Below, in pieces: positions 1 to 9,105 of a stretch of 64,000 nt of DNA. The position numbers and the translations under genes were made by a program. The stretch covers positions 23,945 through 87,944 of the forward strand of contig DXIH01000011.1 in the NCBI GenBank assembly GCA_019112965.1, written 5' to 3'. Origin of the DNA: Candidatus Sphingomonas excrementigallinarum. Lineage in GTDB: Bacteria > Pseudomonadota > Alphaproteobacteria > Sphingomonadales > Sphingomonadaceae. Position 1 is the first letter of the stretch. Every line of letters begins with the position of its first letter. Below the pieces are notes generated by a model. It was not told the DNA's origin. It worked only from the letters and a program-made list of their open reading frames with translations, and did not search any database.

Positions 1-383
1 CGTATGGCGGCGTCTTCCGCATCGCGGGTTGGTGGGGATGCAGGACGGGGCAGGGGGCGTTCGGGCAGGATCGGGGTGGCGCTGAGGTCGACGGCGGTCG
101 CCGGGGCCGGGCCATAGGGGTTTGACGGCTCGGCTGGCCTATCCGCCACGCTCCGCCCCGGTGGCGCCTCCGGCCACAAGGCGGCGGCGCTGGCGGCGAG
201 AGCGGCGCCTTGCGCGACCAGTTCCGCCTCGGTCTGGCGGACCAGCGTGTTCTCATAGACGCGCAAGCCGACCGCGCCGACGCCGGGCAGCGCGGCGACG
301 AGGAAGAAACTGGCGAACAGATAGGTGCGCAACGACAGGCGGGGCCAGTGGCGCTTGGCCCATGTCTTGAGGGATGCGATCAC
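1..383 (-). CDS. Sensor histidine kinase, N-terminal part (runs off the window)
   Basis: An open frame of about 127 codons leaves the window at base 1. It begins at a GTG whose GTGA overlaps the stop of the response regulator gene, which fixes the start and implies translational coupling. The visible part has a basic N-terminus, one hydrophobic segment at about residues 19-40 and then a proline-rich, probably periplasmic stretch. The kinase core lies outside the window, so the kinase identity is inferred from the position directly behind an OmpR-type regulator and from the membrane topology. It would phosphorylate that regulator. Confidence 0.75.
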   Translation of the reverse strand, partial: MIASLKTWAKRHWPRLSLRTYLFASFFLVAALPGVGAVGLRVYENTLVRQTEAELVAQGAALAASAAALWPEAPPGRSVADRPAEPSNPYGPAPATAVDLSATPILPERPLPRPASPPTRDAEDAAI

Positions 384-1102
384 GCCGCCCCGCCGCAGCA
401 CGCCCCCAGCCGATAGCCGATGCCAGGGCGCGTCTCGATCACATCGCTCCCGCCATGCTCGGCGAATTTGGCGCGCAGGTTGCGGATATGACTGTCGATC
501 GTCCGGTCAGTCACCGCAAAGCCCGGCCCGTGCAGCCGGTCGATGATCGCGTCGCGGCTGAACACCTTGCCTGGCATCACCGCCAGCGTGCGCAGGATCG
601 AGAATTCGGTGACGGTCAGCGGCACATCGGTCTCCGCCCAGCGCGCCTGCCACCCTTCGATGTCGAGGCACAGCCGCGCTTGCCGGATCATGGCGCCCGC
701 ATTTTCGACGCTGGGCGGATGGGCATGGGTGCGGCGCAGGATCGCCATGACCCGCGCCACCACCTCGCGCGGGGAGAAGGGCTTCACGACATAATCGTCC
801 GCACCCAGCTCGATCCCCAGCACCCGGTCGATCTCGTCGTCGCGCGACGACAGGAACAGGATCGGCGTCTCGCCCTGGCTGCGCAGGCGGCGACACACCT
901 CCAGCCCGTCCATGCGCGGCATGTTGATGTCCAGCACGACGAGGTCGGGATGGTGCGCGGCGACCTCGGTCAGGGCCGCCTCTCCGTCCGCCGCCTCGAT
1001 CGTGTCCAGCCCCGCCTTGCCGAGCGCGAAGACGAGCAGTTGGCGGATATTGGGATCATCATCAGCGACCAGGATCGTGCGGGGCATGGGGCACAGGATC
1101 AT
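380..1102 (-). CDS. OmpR/CreB-type response regulator
   Basis: This 240-residue protein has a receiver domain (about 8-120) and an OmpR/PhoB winged-helix DNA-binding domain (about 140-232). The acidic pocket (ADDD near residue 13), phosphoacceptor Asp58 in LVVLDINMP and Lys107 in VVKPFSPRE are present. The PFSPRE stretch recalls CreB. The ATG at 1102 overlaps the upstream stop as ATGA, which supports it over the internal Met6. It lies between a polytopic membrane protein and a histidine kinase in one operon. The inducing signal and targets are unknown. Confidence 0.93.
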   Translation of the reverse strand: MILCPMPRTILVADDDPNIRQLLVFALGKAGLDTIEAADGEAALTEVAAHHPDLVVLDINMPRMDGLEVCRRLRSQGETPILFLSSRDDEIDRVLGIELGADDYVVKPFSPREVVARVMAILRRTHAHPPSVENAGAMIRQARLCLDIEGWQARWAETDVPLTVTEFSILRTLAVMPGKVFSRDAIIDRLHGPGFAVTDRTIDSHIRNLRAKFAEHGGSDVIETRPGIGYRLGACCGGAA

Positions 1103-2637
1103 GGGCGGCGTCCTGCGTCAACGGGCGTGGGCGTGGGCGTGGGCGTGGGCAGCGACGGCGACGGCGGCGGCGGGAAGGGCGCGCCGCCGCACTGGCGTTC
1201 GTAGCGTCGCTCGGTGCGGGATCCGATCCGGCCGCGGGCAGCGGCCAGTCGCCGTGCGCCGCGCCAGGTCCAGCTATGCCAATCGGCCTGCTCGCGGATC
1301 AGGTCCGTGGCCACCTGGCCGATGACATAGCCGGTGCGTTCGCGGAGGATCGGCCCGGCGGCGCGGCGCTCCAGCGCGATCAACGGCAACAGCGCCGCCG
1401 GACCCGTTCGTTCGAGGTAGCAGAGGTCGATATCCCTGGCGGTGCGGGCGTGCGCCACATTCCAGCTGGCCGAGATCGCACCGAGGTCGCTCGCACATCC
1501 TGCGGTCAGCACCACGCCCGCCGCCAGCGCATTGGCGTTGACCAGCCAGCGGGCCGATAGCCCTCGCCACATCCGCCAGAGGATCAGCACCAGGCCAACG
1601 GCGACCAGGGCCATCCAGGCCAATGCCGCGATCCGCCACGGGGTCAGCGAGTAGACCGCGATATAGTCGATCGTCCGCAGGATGCTGGAGGCGACCAGCA
1701 GCACGTTCTGCGCGATCCAGAGTGTGACGAGGCGGCGCAGCACCGGCGTGTCTTCGGACCCGGCGGCATAAAGGACAAACCCGCCCGCCAGCAGCGCGGT
1801 CACGATCAGGGGGTAGGCGCCGCGATGCGCATAGTCCGCCAGCGTCACCCCCTGGGGCAACGGCGCGCCGCTCCACAGAAAGGCGAGGTCGAGGCCGTTC
1901 TGCACCGCAAAGATCAGGTTGAACGCGACCAGAGACAGGATCAGCGTCGCACGCCGCAGGGGCGGGAGCGGCGGCGACGGATCCCGGCCAGCCATGCCGG
2001 GCGCAAGCAGGGTGCCGCGCGGTCGCAGGCTGGACCAGGTGAGCAGCACGAAGGGCACCGAGAACAGCAATCGGCACAATATGTCCCAAAGGTCGGGAAA
2101 GCGGATCGCGGCAAAGGTGTCGTCGATCAGCGGATTGGCCTGCGCGAACAGGGCCAGGAACAGCGCGCTGCCCGCCACGGGCACGACCAGCATCGCGGCG
2201 GCCGCGACCAGTTTCGGCCCGCTGCGGCCCCGCTCTATCCGGGACAGGCGCGCCGCGTCGCGTATCGGCGCGGCGAGGCTGAGAATGCCGTGGATGAGCA
2301 GCGGCCCCGCCGCATGGATCGCATCGTCGAAGCGGCGCAGCGGCAAGAGCGTCGCCATGCCGATTGCGATCAGGAACATCAGGACCTTCAGCGGCCCCGG
2401 ATCGTCGACCAGCATCAGTCCGAACAGCGTCGCCGCCGCAATCGCCGTCCGCGCCGATCGGCTGGCGCGGACATCAGGGCGGGTCAGCAGCAGGACGATG
2501 GTCCAGCCGAGTGCAAAGCCGCCCAGCGTCCAGCCGGGTTCTTCGCCATAGAAAAACAGATGTGCCAGTCCGATCAGCGCGGCGCCGCCGATCAGCTTGA
2601 AGCGAAAGGTGAATGGTCCCGATGTCCTGGGCGTCAT
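1099..2637 (-). CDS. DUF4173-type polytopic membrane protein
   Basis: A protein of about 512 residues with many hydrophobic helices (roughly 10 across residues 15-430) and a soluble C-terminal tail. Helix spacing and conserved segments resemble DUF4173/DUF4153-like proteins often found beside two-component genes. The start MTPRTSGP at 2637 is preferred because the upstream extension is Pro/Cys-rich and not membrane-like. The gene opens the operon and overlaps the regulator by ATGA, so it may feed signals to that system (inference). The C-terminus ends in a Pro-Thr repeat encoded by a hexanucleotide tandem repeat. Confidence 0.7.
   Translation of the reverse strand: MTPRTSGPFTFRFKLIGGAALIGLAHLFFYGEEPGWTLGGFALGWTIVLLLTRPDVRASRSARTAIAAATLFGLMLVDDPGPLKVLMFLIAIGMATLLPLRRFDDAIHAAGPLLIHGILSLAAPIRDAARLSRIERGRSGPKLVAAAAMLVVPVAGSALFLALFAQANPLIDDTFAAIRFPDLWDILCRLLFSVPFVLLTWSSLRPRGTLLAPGMAGRDPSPPLPPLRRATLILSLVAFNLIFAVQNGLDLAFLWSGAPLPQGVTLADYAHRGAYPLIVTALLAGGFVLYAAGSEDTPVLRRLVTLWIAQNVLLVASSILRTIDYIAVYSLTPWRIAALAWMALVAVGLVLILWRMWRGLSARWLVNANALAAGVVLTAGCASDLGAISASWNVAHARTARDIDLCYLERTGPAALLPLIALERRAAGPILRERTGYVIGQVATDLIREQADWHSWTWRGARRLAAARGRIGSRTERRYERQCGGAPFPPPPSPSLPTPTPTPTPVDAGRRP
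1123..1150. repeat. Hexanucleotide tandem repeat (GGGCGT, about 4.7 copies)
   Basis: GGGCGT repeats head to tail four times plus a partial copy. It lies inside the DUF4173 gene about 20 bp before its stop and encodes Pro-Thr dipeptides on the minus strand. The unit is a multiple of three, so copy-number change would alter tail length without shifting the frame. Confidence 0.85.
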
Positions 2638-2828
2638 GCCGGTCTCCCTTGATCGGGCCGCTATGCCGGGGGCGGGTGGAGGGCAGCGGGTCGGATCGGC
2701 GCAATTCGCGCGCGAAAGCGGTGCAGAAACGATGCAGGCGGGCCGGTGCGCGCCTGTCGACAAATCGCTTTGCAGCATCGGATCAACGGCTTAGCGTCAT
2801 GGATGACAAGATCATCATGGGAGTGTTC

Positions 2829-4640
2829 ATGCAGCGTCGCCAGTTCCTCGCCTCCGCCAGCCTGGTCGCGGCGGCCGCCGCCACGCCGTCCTGGGCCAAG
2901 AACCCTCTGAGCGCGGGCGCGCGCGATGCGGAGCTGCGGGCGATGCTGGACCGTTTCTTTTACGCGCGGCTGGAGGATAGCCCGGAGCAGGCGACCTCGC
3001 TGGGCCTCGACACCGGGCCGCGTGCGCATCTGAAGGCGCGGCTGGGCGACGCCTCCCGGGCAGGCGAGCGGCGCGAGTTCGCGCGGGCCCGGCAGGAGCG
3101 TGCCCAGCTCGCCACCATCCCGCGCGATGCGCTGGGGGAGGGGGCGCGGCTCGACTATGATATCCTCGCCTATGGGCTGGACCGGGTAATCGCGGGCGAA
3201 CGCTTTTCCTATGGGGCGAGCGCGGGACGCTATGCGCCTTATGTCCTCAGCCAGTTGTCGGGCGCCTATCGCGACGTGCCCGATTTCCTCAATGGCCAGC
3301 ACCGTATCACCAATGCCGCCGATGCCGACGCCTATGTCGCGCGGGTCGAGGCGTTCGGGTCGACGATCGACGCCGAAACCGAACGGCAGCGGGAGGACGC
3401 CGCCAAGGGGGTCTTCGCCCCCGACTATATCCTCGACACCACGCTCAAGCAGCTGGCGGCGGTGCGCGACAAGGCGCCCGAGGCGACCGGCCCGGCGGTG
3501 GATATCGCCGCCAAGCTGAAGGCGGCCAACCTGCCCCCTGAACGGGCGCAGGCGGTTGCGCGACTGATGGGCGAGCGGGTCTTCCCCGCGCTCGATCGGC
3601 AGCGCGCGCTCGTCACCGAATTGCGAGGCCGAGCGGTCCATGACGCGGGCGTCTGGCGGCTGCCGGACGGCGAGGCCTATTATACCGCCGCGGCCGCTGC
3701 GGCGACCACCACCGAGATGACCGGCGACGAGATCCACCGGCTCGGGCTGGCGCAGGTGGCGGAGATCGGCGCGCGCATCGACGGCATCCTGAAGGCGCAG
3801 GGCATGGCGCAGGGCAGCGTCGGCGAGCGGCTGGTCGCGCTGAACAAGCGGCCCGACCAGCTCTATCCCAATACCGATCCGGGGCGCGAAGCCCTGCTCG
3901 AACAATTGCGGTCGCAGGTCGCGGCCATGACCCGGCGCCTGCCCGAACAATTCGCGGTCCTGCCCAAGGCGCCGGTCGAGATTCGCCGCGTGCCCGAGGC
4001 GATCCAGGCGGGCGCGCCGGGCGGCTATTACCAGTCGGCCTCGCTCGATGGGGCGCGGCCCGCCATCTATTACATCAACCTGCGCGACACGTTCGACCGG
4101 CCCAAATTCGGGCTGGCGACGCTGACCTATCATGAGGCGGTGCCGGGCCATCACCTTCAGGTCATGTCGGCGCTGGAGAGCCAGGATATTCCACTGATCC
4201 GCAGGCGCGGCTTCTATTCGGGCTATTCGGAAGGCTGGGCGCTCTATTCCGAACAGCTCGCCGACGAGATGGGGATGTATGAGGGCAATCCGTTGGGACA
4301 GGTCGGCTATCTGCAGTCGCTGTTGTTCCGCGCGACCCGCCTCGTCGTGGATTCGGGGATGCACGCCAAGCGCTGGAGCCGCGAGAAGGCGACCGACTAT
4401 CTGATCGCCACCACAGGCATCGCACGCGGGCGCAGTCAGGGGGAGATCGACCGCTATACCGTCTGGCCGGGTCAGGCGTGCAGCTACAAGATCGGGCACA
4501 CCGTCTGGACCCGCCTGCGCGATGAGGCGAAGGCCAGGGCGGGCGCGAAATGGGACCCCAAGGCTTTCCACCGTGTCCTGACGCTGGGCGCAATGCCGCT
4601 CGACGTGCTGGAACGCGTGGTGCGCGAGCGGATGGCGTAG
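2829..4640 (+). CDS. DUF885 family secreted hydrolase
   Basis: A 603-residue protein of the DUF885 family, which is generally regarded as metallopeptidase-like. The zinc-binding-like motif HEAVPGHH lies near residue 435, followed by the family block SEGWALYSEQLADEMGMY. The N-terminus MQRRQFLAS...PSWA looks like a Tat-type signal (RRxFL), so the enzyme is probably periplasmic. ATG 2829 is chosen because GGGAG sits about 5 nt upstream; in-frame ATGs at 2799 and 2817 are alternatives. A paralogue lies at 52531-54339. Substrate is unknown. Confidence 0.9.
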   Translation: MQRRQFLASASLVAAAAATPSWAKNPLSAGARDAELRAMLDRFFYARLEDSPEQATSLGLDTGPRAHLKARLGDASRAGERREFARARQERAQLATIPRDALGEGARLDYDILAYGLDRVIAGERFSYGASAGRYAPYVLSQLSGAYRDVPDFLNGQHRITNAADADAYVARVEAFGSTIDAETERQREDAAKGVFAPDYILDTTLKQLAAVRDKAPEATGPAVDIAAKLKAANLPPERAQAVARLMGERVFPALDRQRALVTELRGRAVHDAGVWRLPDGEAYYTAAAAAATTTEMTGDEIHRLGLAQVAEIGARIDGILKAQGMAQGSVGERLVALNKRPDQLYPNTDPGREALLEQLRSQVAAMTRRLPEQFAVLPKAPVEIRRVPEAIQAGAPGGYYQSASLDGARPAIYYINLRDTFDRPKFGLATLTYHEAVPGHHLQVMSALESQDIPLIRRRGFYSGYSEGWALYSEQLADEMGMYEGNPLGQVGYLQSLLFRATRLVVDSGMHAKRWSREKATDYLIATTGIARGRSQGEIDRYTVWPGQACSYKIGHTVWTRLRDEAKARAGAKWDPKAFHRVLTLGAMPLDVLERVVRERMA

Positions 4641-4694
4641 GACTTGGCCAATCGCGGTCGGGGCGGATAGGGTCGGTCGTGGAGGAAGATGCCC

Positions 4695-5288
4695 ATGAAC
4701 CTGTCCCGTTCCCTGTCCGCCCTGTCACTGCTCGCTCTGGTCGCCATGCTATCGCCGACCGGGGCAAGTGCTGCCGACAAGGATGCCATGCCGCGCAAGA
4801 TCGGTGATTGGACACTGGCGGTCAGCGAGGATGGCGACGGGTGCTTCCTGACGCGCATCTATGACCGGCCGGGCGATACGACGTTGCTGCTCGGGCTGGA
4901 CCGCGACGGATCGAACCATTTGACCGTGTTGAACGCGAATTGGTCGATCAAGCCCAAGGAGCGGCTGTCGCTCGACTTCAAGCTGACGAGCGGCGGCTAT
5001 CCGAAGCATTTCGCCGTGGGGCTGGCGACGGACGAGAAGCAGGGATTCGTCACCAGCTTCGAAAAGCCGTTCCCGACCTATCTCGCCCAGTCGCTGGCGC
5101 TCAACATCGCACGTGGCGACGTGCCGGTCGAACGCCTGTCGCTGGCGGGTAGCGGGGTTGCGATCGCAGCGCTTCGGGACTGTGTGGCGACGCTGAAGGC
5201 CCAGCCGGTCAAGGTGACCCGCCCCGATGAAGCGACAGACGGCATTCCGCGCGATCCGTTTGCCAGGAAAGCTCCGCGCAAACGTTGA
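4695..5288 (+). CDS. Secreted hypothetical protein
   Basis: A 197-residue protein with a classical signal peptide (MNLSRSLSALSLL...GASA) and a soluble domain rich in beta-type sequence, ending in a basic tail (RKAPRKR). ATG 4695 is preferred to 4689 because the GGAGGAAG Shine-Dalgarno is then about 7 nt away rather than 2. Two cysteines remain in the mature chain, enough for one disulfide. I do not recognise the family. It stands alone between the DUF885 gene and a lipoprotein gene. Confidence 0.75.
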   Translation: MNLSRSLSALSLLALVAMLSPTGASAADKDAMPRKIGDWTLAVSEDGDGCFLTRIYDRPGDTTLLLGLDRDGSNHLTVLNANWSIKPKERLSLDFKLTSGGYPKHFAVGLATDEKQGFVTSFEKPFPTYLAQSLALNIARGDVPVERLSLAGSGVAIAALRDCVATLKAQPVKVTRPDEATDGIPRDPFARKAPRKR

Positions 5289-5444
5289 ACCCTGAACGGC
5301 ATATTAACACGAAAAAGTATTCGACAAACAGAGTTCCAGTAAACGTTTGGTCGAAAAACCGGCACGGCCGAACAGAAACAGGATTGTCGAACTTATCTAG
5401 CTCAGCTTCGTTGTTGCGGTTGGTTAACGACTGGATGAACAATT

Positions 5445-5756
5445 ATGTCGGCTTATGCATCTAAATCCCTTTTCGCTGTGGTCGCGCTGGCGGGTGCCGT
5501 CAGTCTTGGTGGCTGCGCGACGAAATCCTTCGTGCGGGAACAGATCGCCCCGGTAAGTCAGCGCGTCGACTCGCTCGAATCGCGGCTCCAGCAGACCGAC
5601 GGTACGGCCAAGCAGGCCTTGGCCGAGGCACAGGCCGCGTCGGGCCAGGCGCAGCAAAATGGTCAGCGGCTCGACCAGCTCGGCGGTCGCGTCGACGGCG
5701 TCGAGCAGCGCCTGACCGTGCAGGAGCAGAAGCCAGCGCGGCGCCCGCGGCATTGA
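5445..5756 (+). CDS. Small outer-membrane lipoprotein with coiled coil
   Basis: This 103-residue protein has a lipoprotein signal with lipobox LGGC (Cys24). A heptad-like helix from about residue 30 to 92 (QRVDSLESRLQQ, QNGQRLDQLGGRVDG) resembles Lpp/alanine-zipper lipoproteins. It probably forms a trimeric or dimeric periplasmic coiled coil. The 156-bp AT-richer stretch before it (5289-5444) contains no other gene and presumably holds the promoter. A strong hairpin follows the gene. Confidence 0.85.
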   Translation: MSAYASKSLFAVVALAGAVSLGGCATKSFVREQIAPVSQRVDSLESRLQQTDGTAKQALAEAQAASGQAQQNGQRLDQLGGRVDGVEQRLTVQEQKPARRPRH

Positions 5757-5797
5757 TGCCGTCACACGGTAAGCCATAGACGAATGTGACCTGCCGT

Positions 5798-5835
5798 GCC
5801 GGTCCTTCCCCCTCATGGGGAGGGACCGGCCTTTT
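5798..5835 (+). terminator. Rho-independent terminator of the lipoprotein gene
   Basis: Arms at 5798-5811 and 5817-5830 form a 14-bp stem (one G-U pair) with a 5-nt loop, followed by CTTTT. It sits 42 bp after the lipoprotein stop and 20 bp before the next gene. Confidence 0.8.
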
Positions 5836-5854
5836 GCGTGAGTAAGCTCCCCCG

Positions 5855-6559
5855 ATGAAATCCCTGATGGCGCCGCTGGTCGCGCTGACCTTGCTTTTCC
5901 CGGCAGCGGCTCCCGCCAGCGCGCCTAAGGCGACGGCGGCAAAATCGAAATCCAAGGCCAAGGCCAGGCCGAAGGTCGTGGCCGAAGCGCCGCCCCCGGT
6001 CATCCCGTCACCTGCCGCGCAGCGGGTCATCAACTGGGTGATGGGCGATCACGACAATCGTGGCTTGCCCTGGGCGGTCGTCGACAAGGTCAGTGCGACC
6101 ATCTTCCTGTTCGCCCCCGACGGCAAGCCGTTGGCCGCCGAGCCGGTGCTGATCGGCATCATGCCGGGCGACGACGCCAGCCCCGGAGTCGGGACCAAGA
6201 CGCTGGCTTCGCTGGGTCCAGCCGAAAAGACGACGCCCGCCGGGCGCTATCTCGCCAAGTTCGGTCTGCCGGTCGCGGGCGAGCGAGTGCTGTGGGTCGA
6301 CTATGCGACCTCGGTCGCGCTTCACCCGATCCCGAAGGATGCAGGGGCCAGGGAAAAGCGCCGCGAACGGATGCTGTCGCCGACCCCGGAGGACAATCGC
6401 ATCACCTTCGGCTGCATCAATGTGCCCCAGGCCTTCTATGCCAGGCAGCTTCGCCCGACCTTCCGCAAGAAGGGCGGCTATGTCTACATCCTGCCCGATA
6501 CCAAGACATTGGAGGAGGTGTTCCCGCGCCTCCACACCCAGGTCGCCGGCCAAGGGTAA
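5855..6559 (+). CDS. L,D-transpeptidase-like (YkuD) protein
   Basis: A 234-residue protein with a signal peptide, a Lys/Ala/Pro-rich linker (about 24-50) and a YkuD-like domain. The catalytic motif is recognisable but altered: His157 in VALHPIP and Cys187 in ITFGCINVP, where Phe replaces the His of the usual [S/T]HGC. About 29 residues separate His157 and Cys187, more than the usual spacing. It may still be a cell-wall L,D-transpeptidase acting on meso-diaminopimelate, or a divergent relative. It stands between a lipoprotein gene and dxs with no clear operon partner. Confidence 0.8.
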   Translation: MKSLMAPLVALTLLFPAAAPASAPKATAAKSKSKAKARPKVVAEAPPPVIPSPAAQRVINWVMGDHDNRGLPWAVVDKVSATIFLFAPDGKPLAAEPVLIGIMPGDDASPGVGTKTLASLGPAEKTTPAGRYLAKFGLPVAGERVLWVDYATSVALHPIPKDAGAREKRRERMLSPTPEDNRITFGCINVPQAFYARQLRPTFRKKGGYVYILPDTKTLEEVFPRLHTQVAGQG

Positions 6560-6682
6560 AGCTGCCAACCGCTTGGGATGCGCATTTTGCAAGCCGTTCG
6601 GGCGGTGGCGCTGTCCCCAACAATGACGATCTGGTGAACGGTTGCAATCGACACCATCGATTTGCTGCGATAAGTCGGTGTG

Positions 6683-8608
6683 ATGGCAGACATTCCTCAG
6701 ACCCCGCTGCTCGACACGGTCCACACCCCCGACGACCTGCGTCGTCTGGCACCCGATCAGTTGCGGCAGCTCGCCGACGAGTTACGTACCGAGACGATCT
6801 CGGCCGTGGGCACCACCGGCGGGCATCTCGGCTCGGGGCTGGGGGTCGTCGAACTGACGGTCGCGCTCCATTATGTCTTCAATACGCCCGACGACCGGCT
6901 GATCTGGGACGTCGGGCATCAATGCTACCCGCACAAGATCCTGACCGGGCGTCGGGAGCGGATTCGCACCATTCGCCAGGGCGGCGGCCTGTCGGGTTTC
7001 ACCAAGCGATCCGAGAGCGAGTACGACCCCTTCGGCGCGGCGCACAGCTCGACCTCGATCTCGGCTGCGCTCGGCTTTGCGGTCGCCAACAAGCTCGCGG
7101 GCACGCCGGGCAAGGGCATTGCGGTCATCGGCGACGGCGCGATGTCGGCGGGCATGGCCTATGAGGCGATGAACAATGCCGAACAGGCGGGCAATCGCCT
7201 GGTCGTGATCCTGAACGACAACGACATGTCGATCGCCCCGCCGGTGGGTGGCCTGTCGGCATACCTGTCGCGCATGGTGTCGAGCCGCGAGTTCCTGGGC
7301 GTGCGCGACGTGCTGAAGAAGCTCGCCAAGCGCTTCCCGCGTCCGCTCCAGAAGGCGGCGCAGAAGACCGACGAGTTCGCGCGCGGCATGACCATGGGCG
7401 GCACGCTGTTCGAGGAGCTGGGCTTTTACTATGTCGGCCCGATCGACGGCCACAATCTCGACCATCTGATCCCGGTGCTGGAGAATGTCCGCGACGCCGA
7501 GGAAGGCCCGATCCTGATCCACGTCGTCACCAAGAAGGGCAAGGGCTATGCCCCGGCCGAGGCGGCGGCGGACAAATATCACGGCGTCCAGAAGTTCGAC
7601 GTCATCACCGGCGCGCAGGCCAAGGCCCCGCCGGGGCCGCCCGCCTATCAGAATGTCTTCGGCGAAACGCTGGCCAAGGAAGCCGAGAGCGATCCGCGTA
7701 TCTGTGCGATCACGGCCGCCATGCCCTCGGGCACCGGGCTGGATCGATTCGCGCAGGCGCATCCCGAGCGCTTCTTCGACGTCGGCATTGCCGAACAGCA
7801 CGCCGTGACCTTCGCCGCGGGTCTGGCGGCGCAGGGGATGCGGCCGTTCTGCGCCATCTATTCGACCTTCCTCCAGCGCGCTTATGACCAGGTGGTCCAT
7901 GACGTGGCGATCCAGAACCTGCCGGTTCGCTTCGCGATCGACCGCGCGGGGCTGGTCGGTGCGGACGGCGCGACCCATGCGGGGTCGTTCGACGTCACCT
8001 ATCTGGCCAGCCTGCCCAACATGGTGGTGATGGCCGCCGCCGACGAGGCGGAGCTGGTCCACATGGTCCATACCTGCGTCAATCATGACTCCGGGCCGAT
8101 CGCGGTGCGTTATCCGCGCGGCAATGGCGTCGGCGTGGCGCTGCCCGAAACGCCGCAGCTGCTGGAGATCGGCAAGGGCCGTGTCGTGCGCGAGGGCAAG
8201 AAGGTCGCAATCCTCTCGCTCGGCACCCGCCTGGCCGAGGCACTTCGCGCCGCCGACACGCTGGAGGCCAAGGGGCTGTCGACCTCGGTCGCCGACCTGC
8301 GCTTCGCCAAGCCGCTCGACGAGGCGCTGATCCGCCGGATGCTGACCACCCATGAGGTGGCGGTGACGATCGAGGAAAACGCGATCGGCGGCTTCGGCGC
8401 GCATGTCCTGACCATGGCGTCGGACGAAGGGCTGATCGACGGCGGGCTGAAGCTGCGCACCATGCGCCTGCCCGACGTCTTCCAGGATCAGGACAAGCCA
8501 GAGGTGCAATATGCCCAGGCTAACCTCGATGCCGATGCGATCGTCGAGACGGTGCTGAAGGCGCTGCGCCACAACAGCGCCAATGTCACGGAAGGCGCGC
8601 GGGCGTGA
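6683..8608 (+). CDS. dxs: 1-deoxy-D-xylulose-5-phosphate synthase
   Basis: The 641-residue protein makes DXP from pyruvate and glyceraldehyde-3-phosphate using thiamine diphosphate, the first step of the MEP isoprenoid pathway. The ThDP motif [13 protein letters not shown] is near residue 150. The C-terminal transketolase part has [15 protein letters not shown] near 420, and the length matches the family. ATG 6683 is preferred; a GTG lies directly before it. The stop overlaps the GTG of a small membrane-protein gene. Confidence 0.98.
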   Translation: MADIPQTPLLDTVHTPDDLRRLAPDQLRQLADELRTETISAVGTTGGHLGSGLGVVELTVALHYVFNTPDDRLIWDVGHQCYPHKILTGRRERIRTIRQGGGLSGFTKRSESEYDPFGAAHSSTSISAALGFAVANKLAGTPGKGIAVIGDGAMSAGMAYEAMNNAEQAGNRLVVILNDNDMSIAPPVGGLSAYLSRMVSSREFLGVRDVLKKLAKRFPRPLQKAAQKTDEFARGMTMGGTLFEELGFYYVGPIDGHNLDHLIPVLENVRDAEEGPILIHVVTKKGKGYAPAEAAADKYHGVQKFDVITGAQAKAPPGPPAYQNVFGETLAKEAESDPRICAITAAMPSGTGLDRFAQAHPERFFDVGIAEQHAVTFAAGLAAQGMRPFCAIYSTFLQRAYDQVVHDVAIQNLPVRFAIDRAGLVGADGATHAGSFDVTYLASLPNMVVMAAADEAELVHMVHTCVNHDSGPIAVRYPRGNGVGVALPETPQLLEIGKGRVVREGKKVAILSLGTRLAEALRAADTLEAKGLSTSVADLRFAKPLDEALIRRMLTTHEVAVTIEENAIGGFGAHVLTMASDEGLIDGGLKLRTMRLPDVFQDQDKPEVQYAQANLDADAIVETVLKALRHNSANVTEGARA

Positions 8609-8778
8609 TCCGTGGCTGGACCGCCGTCATCGTCTTCACGACGCTGGCGGTGGTCATGATGGTCGGTGTGAATGTGCGCATGTGGCGGCGAATGAAGGCG
8701 GCGACCGCAGCGGCGAAAGCCGAAGCGGAGCGGGAAGCGATCGAGGCCGAAGAAGAGCCCTATCCCCATTCAGCCTGA
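8605..8778 (+). CDS. Small single-pass membrane protein coupled to dxs
   Basis: A 57-codon frame starts with GTG in a GTGA overlap with the dxs stop. It encodes a short N-terminus, one hydrophobic helix (about 5-24), a basic boundary (RMWRRMK) and an acidic/Ala-rich helical tail ending EPYPHSA. The positive charges after the helix suggest N-out/C-in orientation. Translational coupling supports a real gene, but the last codons already lie in a repeat-like sequence and I recognise no family. Confidence 0.55.
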   Translation: MIRGWTAVIVFTTLAVVMMVGVNVRMWRRMKAATAAAKAEAEREAIEAEEEPYPHSA

Positions 8779-9105
8779 GCGAAGGCGAAGGCCACGGGCT
8801 TGTTTGAAAGCCAAGCTGTTCCCCGGCGAAGGCCGGGGCCCAGTTTCGGCGCGATTGCAATGGCGTGGTGAATAGGCGTGGGAGGCCTCGCCATCGGTCG
8901 CCATGGCCTCCCACGCAATGCCGCTATTCCCTCTTACCTTCGTCGAGACTGGACCCCGGCCTTTGCCGGGGAGCACCAACTGGTGAGGTCTTCGCGTGGC
9001 CTTCGACTTCGCTCAGGCCGAACGGAGGTTGGTGGTAATGCCACCTCAACTCCGTTCACGCTGAGCGAAGTCGAAGCGCACGCCCCTACATTCGCCCCGC
9101 TTCGC
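8779..9105. repeat. Cluster of intergenic palindromic repeats
   Basis: This 327-bp gap has no credible gene. It contains two perfect short hairpins of the same type, CCCCGGC-N4-GCCGGGG at 8821-8838 and 8954-8971, facing each other across a divergent spacer. A larger palindrome lies at 9001-9076. Related GAGCGAAG-type sequence begins at about 8771. This looks like a nest of REP-like elements at a convergent gene end. Confidence 0.75.
9001..9076. repeat. Long imperfect palindrome
   Basis: Arms at 9001-9026 and 9051-9076 are largely complementary and contain the core CTTCGACTTCGCTCA/GAGCGAAGTCGAAG. The spacer has its own GGTGG/CCACC stem, so the transcript could form a long hairpin on either strand. 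It probably serves as a bidirectional transcription end or REP-type element. Confidence 0.75.

Noticed and set aside
2661-4571. 636-codon minus-strand frame opposite the DUF885 gene
   Set aside because: No motifs and Arg-rich composition; the plus strand carries the HEAVPGHH family protein.
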